Both the position numbers and the translations under genes were made by a program. Positions 25,308-36,285 of a stretch of DNA of 64,000 nt are shown here, one piece after another. Source of the stretch: Bacteroidota bacterium. Lineage in GTDB: Bacteria; Bacteroidota; Bacteroidia; Bacteroidales; JAGONC01. How positions within the stretch are numbered: position 1 is the stretch's first letter; every line of letters begins with the position of its first letter. The notes beneath the pieces were generated by a model. The model was not told the DNA's origin. It did not search any database and was given only the letters and a program-made list of their open reading frames with translations. The DNA is taken from assembly GCA_022711405.1 (NCBI GenBank), contig JAKLFC010000014.1, forward strand, positions 1 through 64,000, given 5' to 3'.

Positions 25308-27605
25308 TCAATAACATTTTTCCAGACCTTTTTCCCGTCTCTCCACACATTGAGCATCCGTAACCGCCACCGTAACCATGTTGACAATCTCCGAAACCGA
25401 CGTACCCATCTGAAGGATATGGACAGACTTTCTCAACCCATTCAGGATCGGTCCGATCACTTCAAACTTGCCGATTTCCTGCATCAGTTTGTAGGCAATG
25501 TTGCCGGCAGTCAGATAAGGGAATATCAGGACATTGGCGGATCCGCCTATCAGTGTTGAGAATGGGAAGTCCTCCTTCAGGATCTCGTTGTTGAGGGCAT
25601 AGTTGGCCTGCATCTCACCATCCACGATCAGGTCGGGATAATCCCGGTGGAGGATTTCAATGGCTTCTCTCTGCATGGTCGGGATCCTGCCGTCGTTGGA
25701 ACCAAAATTCGAATAGGAGACGAAGGCTACCCTGGGTGTGATGTTGAACTGGCGCACAGCATAGACCGTTTGCAGGGTGATCTCGATCAGCTGTTCACGT
25801 GTCGGATTCTTGTTAACGGTACAGTCAGCAAAGAAATACGGCTGATCCTTGGCATTGATGATATACATGCCCGACACCAGGTTGGCACCCTCTTTCTTCC
25901 CGATGATATCCAGCACCGGATTCAGCGTGTCGGGATAATTCCGTGTGAGGCCTGAGATCATGGCGTCCGCATAGCCATGCTCCACCAGCATGGGTGCAAA
26001 AAAGTTACGGTGATGCATGACTTCCCGGGCAACATCAAGTGTCACACCCCTGCGTTGCATCTTCTGATAATAATGTTCGGCAAACTGTTCCAGCCGTTCG
26101 GCTTCTTCGGGACCCCTGGGATTGATGATCTCCACATCATGCAGTTCCAGGGCATATTCTTCGATGATCTTTTCGATGACCTGGCGGTCTCCCAAAAGGA
26201 CAGGATGGGCCAGTTCTTCCGACACCACGATCTCACATGCCTTCAGCATCTTATAGTTCTCTGCTTCAGCAAAGACCACCCGCTTGGCATCTTTTTTCGC
26301 CTTACCCTTGATATGCCTGATCACCGGATTTGCAAACCCGAGCCGCTTGCCCAGTTCCTCGGTGTAAGCGTCCCAGTTGGTGATCGGCTTACGTGCCACA
26401 CCGGTTTCCATGGCCGCTTTCGCAACAGCCGGCGCAACCCGCATGATGAGCCTTGGATCCAGCGCTTTGGGAATGATGTAATCCCTGCCGAAGCTTAAAT
26501 TGTGTGTATGGTAGGCAATGTTCACCTCCTCCGGCACTGGTTCCTTGGCCAGCTCAGCCAATGCCCTGGCGGCAGCCAGCTTCATCTCGTCGTTGATCTT
26601 GGTGGAACGGACATCCATGGCTCCCCTGAAAATGAACGGAAATCCAAGTACATTGTTTACCTGGTTGGGATAATCCGACCTCCCTGTGGCCATGATCAGG
26701 TCATCACGTGTGGCACAGGCTTCATCGTACAGAATCTCCGGTACCGGATTGGCAAGGGCAAAAACGATCGGATTCTTCGCCATTTTCTTCAGGTACTCTT
26801 TCTTAAGAACACCCGCCACGGATAATCCCAGGAACATGTCTGCACCCTCCAGCGCTTCTTCAAGAGTATGCACATTTCGATCGGTAACAAACTGCTGCTT
26901 GACCTTGTTCAGATCTGTGCGTTCTTTATTTAAAACTCCCTTGCTGTCGAGCATGATGATATTCTCTTTCTTTACCCCAAGCTTAATGTACAACCTCGTA
27001 CAGGAGACAGCAGCAGCTCCGGCTCCGTTAATTACGATTTTCAGTTCGGCAATATCCCGGCCGGTAAGTTCAACCGCATTCAGCAAACCGGCAGAGGTTA
27101 TAATGGCTGTCCCATGCTGATCATCGTGCATGACAGGAATATCCAGGGCCTCCTTGATACGGTCCTCTATCTCAAAACATTCTGGCGCTTTGATATCTTC
27201 CAGGTTAATACCGCCAAAAGTCGGAGCTATTAAAATGACGGTCTCGACAAGTTTGTCAATATCTTTCGTGTTGACCTCAATATCAAAAACATCGATATCT
27301 GCAAAAACTTTAAATAGCAATCCTTTACCTTCCATCACGGGTTTGCCCGAATCAGCTCCGATATCGCCCAATCCAAGCACAGCCGTACCATTGGAAATAA
27401 CCGCCACCAGGTTGCCTTTGGCAGTGTATTTATAAATATCATCCGGATTTTTCTGTATCTCCAGGCAGGGCTCAGCTACACCAGGAGTATATGCCAGCGA
27501 TAGATCACGCTGAGTCGAATACGGTTTCGTCGGAATGACCTCCAGCTTCCCTGGCCTTCCAAGCATATGATACGACAATGCATCTTTACGAATTTTGGGA
27601 TCCAT
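25308..27605 (-). CDS. maeB: NADP-dependent malic enzyme fused to phosphotransacetylase-like domain
   Basis: 765 residues, the normal length of MaeB-type malic enzyme. The N-terminal half (about 1-430) is the catalytic malic enzyme: [39 protein letters not shown], the metal-binding [12 protein letters not shown] and DDQHGTAI. The NAD(P) domain has [11 protein letters not shown]. The C-terminal half (about 430-765) resembles phosphate acetyltransferase ([42 protein letters not shown]) and is usually regulatory (acetyl-CoA sensing) rather than catalytic in this family. It decarboxylates malate to pyruvate and makes NADPH. It is divergent from ruvA with a shared 139-base promoter region. Confidence 0.94.
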   Translation of the reverse strand: MDPKIRKDALSYHMLGRPGKLEVIPTKPYSTQRDLSLAYTPGVAEPCLEIQKNPDDIYKYTAKGNLVAVISNGTAVLGLGDIGADSGKPVMEGKGLLFKVFADIDVFDIEVNTKDIDKLVETVILIAPTFGGINLEDIKAPECFEIEDRIKEALDIPVMHDDQHGTAIITSAGLLNAVELTGRDIAELKIVINGAGAAAVSCTRLYIKLGVKKENIIMLDSKGVLNKERTDLNKVKQQFVTDRNVHTLEEALEGADMFLGLSVAGVLKKEYLKKMAKNPIVFALANPVPEILYDEACATRDDLIMATGRSDYPNQVNNVLGFPFIFRGAMDVRSTKINDEMKLAAARALAELAKEPVPEEVNIAYHTHNLSFGRDYIIPKALDPRLIMRVAPAVAKAAMETGVARKPITNWDAYTEELGKRLGFANPVIRHIKGKAKKDAKRVVFAEAENYKMLKACEIVVSEELAHPVLLGDRQVIEKIIEEYALELHDVEIINPRGPEEAERLEQFAEHYYQKMQRRGVTLDVAREVMHHRNFFAPMLVEHGYADAMISGLTRNYPDTLNPVLDIIGKKEGANLVSGMYIINAKDQPYFFADCTVNKNPTREQLIEITLQTVYAVRQFNITPRVAFVSYSNFGSNDGRIPTMQREAIEILHRDYPDLIVDGEMQANYALNNEILKEDFPFSTLIGGSANVLIFPYLTAGNIAYKLMQEIGKFEVIGPILNGLRKSVHILQMGTSVSEIVNMVTVAVTDAQCVERREKGLEKCY

Positions 27606-27637
27606 AGATTATATATTTTGTTGTTAATAAATTAACA

Positions 27638-27669
27638 CAAAACTACAAACATTTCCGTTGTTCCCCCAA
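27638..27669 (-). promoter_or_regulatory. Putative maeB promoter
   Basis: On the minus strand TTG (27669-27667), a 21-base spacer and TAGTTTTG (27645-27638) fit the Bacteroidota -33/-7 pattern 33 bases before the maeB start. Confidence 0.45.
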
Positions 27670-27701
27670 TCAGCCCTTCATTTTTATTTAAGTAAAAGTT
27701 G

Positions 27702-27709
27702 TATTTTTG
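27702..27709 (+). promoter_or_regulatory. Putative -7 promoter box of ruvA-sprA
   Basis: TATTTTTG matches TAnnTTTG, 35 bases before the chosen ruvA start. The T-rich stretch 20 bases upstream is only a weak -33 element. Confidence 0.4.
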
Positions 27710-27744
27710 CACCCTGTTTTCGCCAAAGGACTGAAACTCAAGCT

Positions 27745-28347
27745 ATGTATGCCTTTATCGAAGGAAAAGTAATGGAGGCCTCTCCTGCGCATGCCGTACT
27801 GGAGAACCATGGTATCGGATATTTTTTAAATATTTCCCTTCAAACCTACTCGAGCATCAAGGATGCCGCTGAATGCAGGCTCTATACCCACCTCGTAGTG
27901 CGGGAAGATGCACTTCTCCTCTTTGGATTCTTTGATCAGGAAGAACGCCGCCTGTTCCGCGAACTGATAACGGTTTCAGGTATCGGCGCCAACACGGCAC
28001 GCCTTCTCCTGTCGTCTCTTTCCACCGCCGAACTGACCGACGCCATCGTCGGTAATCATATCCATCTCCTTCAATCAGTCAAAGGGATCGGATCCAAGAC
28101 GGCGCAACGGATCGTGGTCGATCTGAAGGATAAGCTCTCCAGAGTAGACACTGGGAAAGAAATAATGGATTTTACGTACAATACCAACAAGGATGCTGCG
28201 TTATCAGGATTAACTATGCTGGGCTTTAATAAAAAATTGGCTGACAAGACGTTGGATAAAATTTTGAACGATCCCCGGCTCAATCTTGGAAAGCCCGGAG
28301 CCATGTCGGTCGAAGAATTGATCCGGCAGGCCCTCAAGTTATTGTAA
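27745..28347 (+). CDS. ruvA: Holliday junction branch migration protein RuvA
   Basis: 200 residues from ATG 27745, chosen because the family starts with MYAFIEGKV and because the upstream reading frame runs through the promoter box. It has the N-terminal OB fold, two helix-hairpin-helix motifs (LITVSGIGANTARLLL and SVKGIGSKTAQRIVVDLKDKL) and the C-terminal RuvB-contacting domain (DAALSGLTMLGFNKKLA, SVEELIRQALKLL). RuvA holds the Holliday junction for the RuvB motor. The ruvA-sprA-gcvH neighbourhood is recurrent in Bacteroidota. Confidence 0.96.
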   Translation: MYAFIEGKVMEASPAHAVLENHGIGYFLNISLQTYSSIKDAAECRLYTHLVVREDALLLFGFFDQEERRLFRELITVSGIGANTARLLLSSLSTAELTDAIVGNHIHLLQSVKGIGSKTAQRIVVDLKDKLSRVDTGKEIMDFTYNTNKDAALSGLTMLGFNKKLADKTLDKILNDPRLNLGKPGAMSVEELIRQALKLL

Positions 28348-28389
28348 GATCGGTGTTTTCAATAATTGATTAATTGATATCGTCGTTTC

Positions 28390-31300
28390 GTGCGGTTAGA
28401 TAGGTTCGTGAAATATACAGCCACCCTTTTAGCTCTGTTGACTGGTTTTATTAGTATGCCTACCGGGGATGCGAAAGCCCTGGTCCCATCCTGGTATGTC
28501 ATCCGCCCTGACAGCACACTGCGCAGCGACACCACCGGCGAAGGATTACCCTACCCGTTTCATGATGAAAGCGGTTATCCCGGTGTAGAACCCTCCTACA
28601 ACAATCCTCTCTACCTGAAGACCCCTTCCGCTGTCTCTACCAGTGTGGAATATGATTACGATAACAACCAGTATCTTCTCCGCAAGAAAATAGGGGAACT
28701 GGATTACCGTACGCCAGTCCCCATGAGTTACGACGAATACCGTGAGTTTGATATGCGGCAGTCCCTGGAAAACTATTGGAAGGAACGATCCATGGCCACA
28801 CACTCCACACAGCGGACTGGACTCATCCCCCAGATACACCTGGGAGGGGAGGCGTTTGACCGGATCTTTGGAAGCAATACCATCGATATCAGGCCCCAGG
28901 GTTCGGCCGAACTGATCTTCGGGGTGCTCTCCAACCGGAGGGAGGATCCTGCGCTCAGCGTTAGGCAGCGGCGCACCACAAATTTCGATTTTGACGAAAA
29001 GATCCAGATGAACGTAGTGGCAAAAATCGGCGATAAGATCGAATTCAATACCAACTACAACACCGAAGCTTCCTTCGATTTTGAGAATAAGCTGAAACTG
29101 CGTTATGAAGGCAAGGAAGATGAGATCCTGCAGCTGATCGAAGCCGGCGATGTCACCCTTCCCCTCAACAGTACGCTCATCACCGGGAGCCAGAGCCTTT
29201 TTGGCCTGAAAACCCAGCTTAAATTCGGGCGTGCCACCGTGACGGCAGTCTATTCTGAACAAAAGAGCGAAACCACCAGCGTGACGGTGGAGGGCGGCGC
29301 CCAGACCACGGCCTACAACGTCACTGCGGATGAATATGAAGAGAACAGGCATTTCTTTATCGCACAGTACTTCCGTGATCACTACGAGGAGGGGCTGGCC
29401 AGCCTCCCGGTGATCACCTCCGATATCAATATCACGAAACTCGAAGTATGGATCACCAATATTGGAGCACCGGTCGAAGAGAACCGGAATATCATAGCAT
29501 TTTCCGACCTGGGCGAGAGTTCTCCGGCCAACAGCTCCATCGTGCCGGGAACCAACCCGGGGGGATATCCGTCCAATACATCCAATAACCTGTTGTCTCT
29601 GCTGGATTCCAATTCCGTGAGAAATATCAATGTGGTGAGTGACTACCTGAACCTCCACCCTGCAGGTTTCATTTCCGGCGTTGATTATGAAAAAGTGGAA
29701 AGTGCACGCAAGCTGAGGAACAACGAGTATAATTTCAACAGCAAGCTGGGATTCATCTCACTGAATACTACCCTTAACGCCGACCAGGTGCTGGCCGTCG
29801 CATTTCAGTACACAGTCATCGGAATCGACAGTGTCTTCCAGGTGGGTGAGCTCTCCGACCAGGGTATCAGCCCACCCGGCTGCCTGATGGTGAAAATGCT
29901 TAAAAGTACTGCTGTCAACACCAAGCTTCCCATGTGGGATCTGATGATGAAAAACGTCTACGCCATCGGCGCCTACCAGGTCAATACCAGTGATTTTTTA
30001 CTGAACATCCTTTATTCCGGGAATGAAAACAGTGTTCCGACAGGCTATCTGACGGAAGGTCCGGAAAATATCAAAGGTGTCCCGCTGATCCAGGTGCTGA
30101 ACCTGGATAACCTCGATCCCAACCTGAATCCTCCCGGCGACGGTGTCTTCGATTTCATTGACTACGCAGCGTCAAAAGGAGGAACCATACAGGCTTCCAA
30201 CGGAAGGATCTTTTTTACCGTGCTGGAGCCCTTCGGTAGCTACCTCCGCCGTCAGTTCGGCGATCAGACTGAACTGGCCGATAAATATGCCTACGATTCT
30301 CTGTACAGGCTGACAAAATACAACGCACAGCAATATCCCGAAAAGAATAAGTTCAGCCTCGACGGGATGTACAAGTCTTCTTCCGGTTCCGAGATCTCCC
30401 TGAACGCCTTGAATGTTCCCCAGGGATCCGTGGTGGTTACCGCCGGAGGAATACCCCTGACCGAGAACGTCGACTACACCGTTGATTATACCCTTGGACG
30501 CGTCAGGATCATCAACGAGGGGATCCTCAATTCAGGGACTCCCATCAATATCTCCATGGAGAGCAACAAAATGTTCAATATCCAGACCCAGCGAATGGTC
30601 GGAGCCCATGTGGATTACCTGGTCAACCAGAACCTGACCCTGGGGGGAACCATCCTCAACCTGCGGGAACGGCCTCTCACACAGAAAACCAACTATGGAG
30701 ATGACCCCATCTCCAACACCCTCTGGGGAATGGATATGAATTATGAAAAAGAATGGGGATTTCTTACCACGCTGGTCGACAAACTGCCCTTTTACTCCAC
30801 CAAGGCGCCCTCCCGCGTTGCCTTCGAAGGGGAATTCGCACAGTTCCTGCCCGGACATTCCAAAGCCATCGGACAGTCAGGAACCTCGTACATTGATGAT
30901 TTTGAGGGAGCCAAGTCAACCATCGACATGAAGAACTACATCACCTGGTTCATGGCCAGCACACCGCAGGATCCGTTCAGGTTCCCCGAAGGTACGCTCA
31001 ACAACAACCTTCAGTATGGCTTCAACAGAGCCCTGCTGGCCTGGTACATCATCGATCCCCTTTTCTACCAGGAATCCGGAACCCTCCGGCCACCCAACAT
31101 TACCAAGGATGAACTCTCCAATCATTATGTGAGGTATGTGCCTGAACGTGAGGTGTTTCCTAACGTAGACCCGCCCAATAACCAGCCGGTGAACCTGGCA
31201 GTCTTCAACCTGGCCTATTATCCCTCGCAGAGAGGACCCTACAATTACGATGTGGAGCCAACCAGTTACTCTGCCGGTATCAACAGCGACGGAACCCTGA

Positions 31301-34300
31301 AGGACCCGGCTTCACGCTGGGGCGGCATCATGCGAAAGATCGAAACAACCGACTTTGAGTCCACCAATGTCGAATATATCGAGTTCTGGCTCATGGACCC
31401 CTTTGCCGAGGGATCTCTCAACAGTGGCAAAGGCGGTAAGCTGATCTTTCACCTGGGAGATATCTCTGAGGATCTGCTGAAAGACTCCAGGAAAAGCTAT
31501 GAAAACGGGCTGCCTATCGATGAAGAGGTGAAAAATGTGGATACTACCAACTGGGGCAGGGTCCCATCCCTCCAGGCACTGGTCAATTCATTCGATAATA
31601 CGACCGGATCCCGTCCCTATCAGGACGTGGGATACGATGGGCTTCGGACTGTGGACGAGCGGACCTTCTTTGAGGGCAGCTACCTCAACAGGATCCTCGA
31701 CCTGTTCAATACGACCAATACGGCAGCCTATGAAAATGGCTACGAGGATCCTTCGGCCGATGACTACCATTACTTCAGGGGAGGCGATTATGACAACGAT
31801 GCAACGTACGAAAGCATCCTTCAACGGTACAAACGCTTCAGCCAGCCGGATGGAAACTCGCCGAGCGACCAGCAGAACCAGGAGGATTATCCAACCTCTG
31901 CAACCCAGCTGCCCAACGTGGAAGATATCAACAACGATAATACACTGAACGAAACAGAACGGTATTACGAATATGTGGTGGATATCGACTCCAGTTCCCT
32001 GGAAGTCGGTAATAATTACATTACCGACCGCCGCGATGTGTATAACATCGAACTGGAGAACGGGAAAAAAGGCAACATCACCTGGTACCAGTTCAAGATA
32101 CCGGTGACAAACCCAGAACGCGTGATCGGCAATATCCAGGATTTCCAGTCAATCCGCTTTATGCGTATGCTCCTTAAGGATTTTGATGAAGATGTCGTTC
32201 TTCGTTTTGCCACCCTTGAACTCGTCAGGGGAGAATGGCGCCGCTACAAATACAACCTGCTGTACCCCGGTGAATATATTCCGGACGACATACAGAACCA
32301 GACCTCCTTCGATATCTCCACCGTCAGCTATGAAGAGAACGGCGACAGGGATCCCATCCCTTATGTGATCCCTCCCGGTATCGAACGTGAAATAAACCTT
32401 GCCACCACGAATCTTCAGCAGCTGAACGAACAGGCTATGGTGCTGGATATCTGCAACATCATTGACGGTGACGCCAGGGCAGCCTACAAGACCACCGCCT
32501 TTGATATCAGGCAGTACAAACGGCTCAAGATGTTCGTCCATGCCGAAGATTCCGATCCCAATCAGACCATGAAGGACGGTGACCTTACCCTCTTCATCCG
32601 CCTTGGTGCTGATTTTACGGAAAATTATTACGAATATGAGATCCCGCTGAAATTCACACCCTGGTATACTACCGATCCTGATCTCATCTGGCCCGAAGAG
32701 AACCGTCTTGACCTTGAACTCCAGAAGCTCGTCGACGCCAAGATGCAGCGGAACGAAGCCATCGACAACGGCCAGCTGCTTTCCACCCTCCAGCCATTCG
32801 TGGCATGGGATGGCGAACGGAAGATAACCGTGCTCGGAACACCCAGCATCAGCGATATAAAAGCTATGATGATCGGGATCCGCAATCCGAAGCGGACGAA
32901 CCTTACCGACGAGGACGATGGATTACCCAAGTGTGCTGAAATATGGATCAATGAGCTTCGCCTGACCGATTTTGACGATAAGGCCGGATGGGCCGCCACA
33001 GGACGCCTGAGCGCCAATCTTGCCGACCTGGGGAACGTGATGGTCAGCGGACTCCATAGCACACCGGGATTTGGAAGCATTGAAAAGAAAGTCAATGAAC
33101 GGAAAAAGGAAACCACCACCCAGCTGGATATTGCTACCAATATTGACGTCGGGAAATTCTTCCCTGAAAAAACAGGTATCCGGATCCCAATGCATTTCGA
33201 CTATTCACAGGTTTCGTCCAATCCTCAGTACAATCCACTCGACCCTGATATCCTGTACAAGGAAGAGATCAAGAACCGGAGCAACCAGGAAAAGGATTCG
33301 CTGAAGGTAAGATCCCAGACATTTACCAAGCGTAAAAACCTCAATTTTGTGAACGTCAGGAAAGAAAGGGTTGGAATGGGAAATAAGGCCCAGTTCTGGG
33401 ACATTGAAAATTTCAACTTTACGTATTCATACCAGGATATCTTCAACCGCAGCCCTGACATTGACTATGACCAGCTGAAGCGTCACCGGGGAGGCATCGG
33501 ATATACATTCTCCCTTGAACCAAAAAATATTTCACCCTTCTCGGGTGTCAAGTCCAAATACCTGTCACTGATCAGGGATTTTAACCTTTACCTGTCACCA
33601 AGGTTACTCAGCTACCGTACGGAGATGGACAGGCAGTACAGTGAGAAGAAACTGCGGAACAAAAGTTCGGCACTGATCATCATTGAGCCGACATACATCA
33701 AGAAATGGGACTGGATCCGGGCTTTTGATTTCAAATACGACCTGACACGGTCGCTTCGTTTCGATTACTCATCCACCACAAACGCCTTCATATTTGAACC
33801 TTCCGGAAGGATCGACAAGGAGTCGCCTGACTGGGACGACTATAAACAACAGGTATGGGACGAGATCGGTAAATTCGGTTCCACCAGTGTTTTTAACCAC
33901 ATGTATAACGTGAATTATAACGTACCCATCAACAAACTGCCACTCCTTGACTGGATTACCCTCATGCTGCGCTATAGCGGTACATACCGCTGGACAGCCA
34001 CTGCCAAATCGGTGCAGTCGACCCTCGGAAACTCCATTGCCAACTCATCCATCCTTCAGCTTAATCCAACCGTCAGGCTGGCTTCACTTTACAGTAAGGT
34101 TGGCTTTCTTAAAAAGATCGATCAGTCATCCCGGCAGCCTCAGCGCCAGCAGAAAAAACCCGCTGAACCCAGCAAAAAAGAGGAAACAGAGACCGATGAA
34201 TCAGATACGACGAAGACCAAACCGCGCATCAATTATGTAAAGATCATCGGGGAGGGACTTGTCAAGCTGCTCATCGGTGTAAAGGACATCAACGTGAGCT

Positions 34301-35631
34301 ATAGTGTGGACAATGGCACCACCTTCCCGGGATTTATCCCTGAGCCCAATTTGTTCGGTGTCAACCTCAAAACGATGGCCCCCGGTTTTGGCTTTGTGTT
34401 CGGAAGCCAGAAGGACATCCGCTACAAGTCAGTGGATGAACAGTGGATCACCAGCAGTCCCCTGCTGAACTTACCCTATTCCACCCAAAAATCCACCGAT
34501 CTGACATACAGGATCAATGTGGAACCCTTCAGGGACTTCAGGCTGGAAGTAACCGGTGACTGGACCCAGATGTTTGGTCATGAGGAGTACTTTAAAGCAG
34601 ATACCTTCGGTATGTTCAACTCCTTTTCCCAGGTCGACCGCGGCAGCTTCAGCATGTCGTACTGGATGCTGAAGACAGCCTTTGTGAAGGATGATAAGAA
34701 TAATGTATCCCCTGTCTTTGAGCAATTTCTGGATAACCGGAAGGATATCGCCTTCCGCCTGGCCGATGAAAATCCGAACTGGAATGGCACTGTGGTCGAT
34801 TCTACCGGATACCCCAAAGGCTATGGCCCCTCTTCCCCTGCTGTGCTGACCCCGGCTTTCCTGGCTGCATATGCGGATATCTCTGCTGACAATATCTTCC
34901 TGGATGCCTTCCCGGTCATCCCTTATCCAAACTGGAGATTCACTTATAATGGATTGAACAGGATTGAATCTCTCAGGAAGATCATACGCAATGCAAGCAT
35001 CAGCTCGACTTACCGGTCAGTCTACAGCATCACCTCTTTTGTCACCAACCTTGATTACAGTGAAAATCCTGACTTCCCGGGTTATCCATCCACATACGAT
35101 GCATCCGGCAATTATATCCCTGAGTACAGGATCGAACAGATCACGATCAACGAACAGTTCTCCCCTCTGATCACCCTCGACTTTACCTGGATGAACAACC
35201 TGCTGACCAGGTTCGAGATGCGCAAGTCAAGGAACCTCTCCCTGAGCTTTGTGAACAACCAACTGACAGAAGTCACCAGCAATGAAGTGGTCGTCGGGCT
35301 GGGTTACCGCATCATGGATGTGGAGTTCATGATCTCATCCCTGGGCGGCGGCGGGAAAAAAACCAGGATGAAAAGTGACCTGAACCTCAAGGTTGATTTT
35401 TCCATCAAATCGAACAAAACCATCCTCCGTCGCATCGATGAGGTGTACAACCTGGTCTCTACTGGTCAGAAGATCTTTTCCCTCAACTCCTCGGCTGATT
35501 ATAACATCAACCAGCAACTGGCCATCCGGCTGTACCTGGAGACCACCATCAATAATCCATACACTTCCAACCAGTTCAAGAATTCCACCACCCGTGGCGG
35601 CATCAGCCTCCGCTTCACCCTCGCCCAGTAA
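28390..35631 (+). CDS. sprA: Type IX secretion translocon pore / gliding protein SprA
   Basis: 2413 residues, the typical size of SprA, starting at GTG 28390 with a signal peptide (MRLDRFVKYTATLLALLTGF, cleavage near DAKA). SprA forms the very large outer-membrane beta-barrel through which T9SS cargo leaves the cell. Visible features include SprA-type N-terminal segments (RTGLIPQIHLGGEAFDRIFG and INTNYNTEASFDFEN-like NTNYNTEASFDFENKL), FEGEFAQFLPGHSKAIG, YIDDFEGAKSTIDM and dense barrel strands to the C-terminus (GGISLRFTLAQ). It lies 42 bases after ruvA and before gcvH. The adhesin and both C25 peptidases of this window carry T9SS signals and are expected cargo. Confidence 0.97.
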   Translation: MRLDRFVKYTATLLALLTGFISMPTGDAKALVPSWYVIRPDSTLRSDTTGEGLPYPFHDESGYPGVEPSYNNPLYLKTPSAVSTSVEYDYDNNQYLLRKKIGELDYRTPVPMSYDEYREFDMRQSLENYWKERSMATHSTQRTGLIPQIHLGGEAFDRIFGSNTIDIRPQGSAELIFGVLSNRREDPALSVRQRRTTNFDFDEKIQMNVVAKIGDKIEFNTNYNTEASFDFENKLKLRYEGKEDEILQLIEAGDVTLPLNSTLITGSQSLFGLKTQLKFGRATVTAVYSEQKSETTSVTVEGGAQTTAYNVTADEYEENRHFFIAQYFRDHYEEGLASLPVITSDINITKLEVWITNIGAPVEENRNIIAFSDLGESSPANSSIVPGTNPGGYPSNTSNNLLSLLDSNSVRNINVVSDYLNLHPAGFISGVDYEKVESARKLRNNEYNFNSKLGFISLNTTLNADQVLAVAFQYTVIGIDSVFQVGELSDQGISPPGCLMVKMLKSTAVNTKLPMWDLMMKNVYAIGAYQVNTSDFLLNILYSGNENSVPTGYLTEGPENIKGVPLIQVLNLDNLDPNLNPPGDGVFDFIDYAASKGGTIQASNGRIFFTVLEPFGSYLRRQFGDQTELADKYAYDSLYRLTKYNAQQYPEKNKFSLDGMYKSSSGSEISLNALNVPQGSVVVTAGGIPLTENVDYTVDYTLGRVRIINEGILNSGTPINISMESNKMFNIQTQRMVGAHVDYLVNQNLTLGGTILNLRERPLTQKTNYGDDPISNTLWGMDMNYEKEWGFLTTLVDKLPFYSTKAPSRVAFEGEFAQFLPGHSKAIGQSGTSYIDDFEGAKSTIDMKNYITWFMASTPQDPFRFPEGTLNNNLQYGFNRALLAWYIIDPLFYQESGTLRPPNITKDELSNHYVRYVPEREVFPNVDPPNNQPVNLAVFNLAYYPSQRGPYNYDVEPTSYSAGINSDGTLKDPASRWGGIMRKIETTDFESTNVEYIEFWLMDPFAEGSLNSGKGGKLIFHLGDISEDLLKDSRKSYENGLPIDEEVKNVDTTNWGRVPSLQALVNSFDNTTGSRPYQDVGYDGLRTVDERTFFEGSYLNRILDLFNTTNTAAYENGYEDPSADDYHYFRGGDYDNDATYESILQRYKRFSQPDGNSPSDQQNQEDYPTSATQLPNVEDINNDNTLNETERYYEYVVDIDSSSLEVGNNYITDRRDVYNIELENGKKGNITWYQFKIPVTNPERVIGNIQDFQSIRFMRMLLKDFDEDVVLRFATLELVRGEWRRYKYNLLYPGEYIPDDIQNQTSFDISTVSYEENGDRDPIPYVIPPGIEREINLATTNLQQLNEQAMVLDICNIIDGDARAAYKTTAFDIRQYKRLKMFVHAEDSDPNQTMKDGDLTLFIRLGADFTENYYEYEIPLKFTPWYTTDPDLIWPEENRLDLELQKLVDAKMQRNEAIDNGQLLSTLQPFVAWDGERKITVLGTPSISDIKAMMIGIRNPKRTNLTDEDDGLPKCAEIWINELRLTDFDDKAGWAATGRLSANLADLGNVMVSGLHSTPGFGSIEKKVNERKKETTTQLDIATNIDVGKFFPEKTGIRIPMHFDYSQVSSNPQYNPLDPDILYKEEIKNRSNQEKDSLKVRSQTFTKRKNLNFVNVRKERVGMGNKAQFWDIENFNFTYSYQDIFNRSPDIDYDQLKRHRGGIGYTFSLEPKNISPFSGVKSKYLSLIRDFNLYLSPRLLSYRTEMDRQYSEKKLRNKSSALIIIEPTYIKKWDWIRAFDFKYDLTRSLRFDYSSTTNAFIFEPSGRIDKESPDWDDYKQQVWDEIGKFGSTSVFNHMYNVNYNVPINKLPLLDWITLMLRYSGTYRWTATAKSVQSTLGNSIANSSILQLNPTVRLASLYSKVGFLKKIDQSSRQPQRQQKKPAEPSKKEETETDESDTTKTKPRINYVKIIGEGLVKLLIGVKDINVSYSVDNGTTFPGFIPEPNLFGVNLKTMAPGFGFVFGSQKDIRYKSVDEQWITSSPLLNLPYSTQKSTDLTYRINVEPFRDFRLEVTGDWTQMFGHEEYFKADTFGMFNSFSQVDRGSFSMSYWMLKTAFVKDDKNNVSPVFEQFLDNRKDIAFRLADENPNWNGTVVDSTGYPKGYGPSSPAVLTPAFLAAYADISADNIFLDAFPVIPYPNWRFTYNGLNRIESLRKIIRNASISSTYRSVYSITSFVTNLDYSENPDFPGYPSTYDASGNYIPEYRIEQITINEQFSPLITLDFTWMNNLLTRFEMRKSRNLSLSFVNNQLTEVTSNEVVVGLGYRIMDVEFMISSLGGGGKKTRMKSDLNLKVDFSIKSNKTILRRIDEVYNLVSTGQKIFSLNSSADYNINQQLAIRLYLETTINNPYTSNQFKNSTTRGGISLRFTLAQ

Positions 35632-35656
35632 CCACCCTTCCCCCTCCATACCCATC

Positions 35657-35682
35657 TGCCTTATGCCTTGTGCCTTATGCCT
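35657..35682. repeat. GCCTTAT 7-bp tandem array after sprA
   Basis: TGCCTTATGCCTTGTGCCTT and the following ATGCCT contain three and a half 7-base units between sprA and gcvH. A short CCAA-type repeat follows at 35707-35720. Confidence 0.7.
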
Positions 35683-35728
35683 ATTAAAATTATTTTCCCC
35701 CCATCCACCAACCAACCAACTATTTTTC

Positions 35729-35736
35729 TAATTTTG
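35729..35736 (+). promoter_or_regulatory. Putative -7 promoter box of gcvH
   Basis: TAATTTTG matches TAnnTTTG 31 bases before the gcvH start. No good -33 element is visible. Confidence 0.4.
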
Positions 35737-35767
35737 ACATCCAAACCGATAATACCAATAAAACTAT

Positions 35768-36148
35768 ATGAAAGTTCCTGATAATCTAAAATTTACTGAG
35801 GACCATGAGTGGCTGAGAGTTGAAAATGGGTACGGGTATGTGGGCGTGACCGATTTTGCCCAGAGTGAACTGGGAGATGTCGTTTTTCTGGAAGTGGAAA
35901 CAGTGGGAGAGTCACTGTCAAAGGGAGAAGTCATTGGCACCATTGAAGCTGTAAAAACCGTTTCGGATATTCTTATGCCGGTATCCGGTGAAATCCTGGA
36001 GTTCAATGGAATTCTGTCAGATCAGCCCGAAATGGTCAATAAAGATCCTTACGGAGAAGGCTGGGTTGTCAAAGTTAAGATTGCGGACCCCGCTGAAGTG
36101 GATGAACTTCTGAACGCCGAAGAGTATCGGAAGTTGACTGAGGTCTGA
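35768..36148 (+). CDS. gcvH: Glycine cleavage system H protein
   Basis: 126 residues, full length. It carries the lipoyl arm that shuttles the aminomethyl group between the P, T and L proteins. The lipoylated lysine is in GTIEAVKTVSD; FTEDHEWLRVE, VGVTDFAQSELGDVVF and NKDPYGEGWVVKVK are family signatures. No gcvP or gcvT is nearby; gcvH next to sprA is a conserved position in Bacteroidota, so the linkage probably reflects old synteny rather than glycine metabolism. Confidence 0.97.
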   Translation: MKVPDNLKFTEDHEWLRVENGYGYVGVTDFAQSELGDVVFLEVETVGESLSKGEVIGTIEAVKTVSDILMPVSGEILEFNGILSDQPEMVNKDPYGEGWVVKVKIADPAEVDELLNAEEYRKLTEV

Positions 36149-36219
36149 AGCTGATTTTATGGATTGAAATACTTCATCAGGCATGCTATTTGATGCATTT
36201 CCGATTTATAAATAAAAAA

Positions 36220-36250
36220 TTGTTCCTCATCCGAAATTGATGTATCTTGG
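36220..36250 (+). promoter_or_regulatory. Possible promoter of the TonB-family gene
   Basis: TTG at 36220-36222, a 20-base spacer and TATCTTGG at 36243-36250 (one mismatch to TAnnTTTG) lie 35 bases before the start codon. Confidence 0.3.
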
Positions 36251-36285
36251 CAGGCTGAACGTTAAACGATAATAAATCTACTGTT

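Noticed and set aside
27658..27744. Longer RuvA starting at 27658
   Set aside because: It runs through the promoter box, and RuvA proteins start at MYAFIEGKV.
28546..29658. Minus-strand open frame of 370 codons opposite sprA
   Set aside because: Shadow of the sprA coding strand; no domain and no promoter-like sequence.
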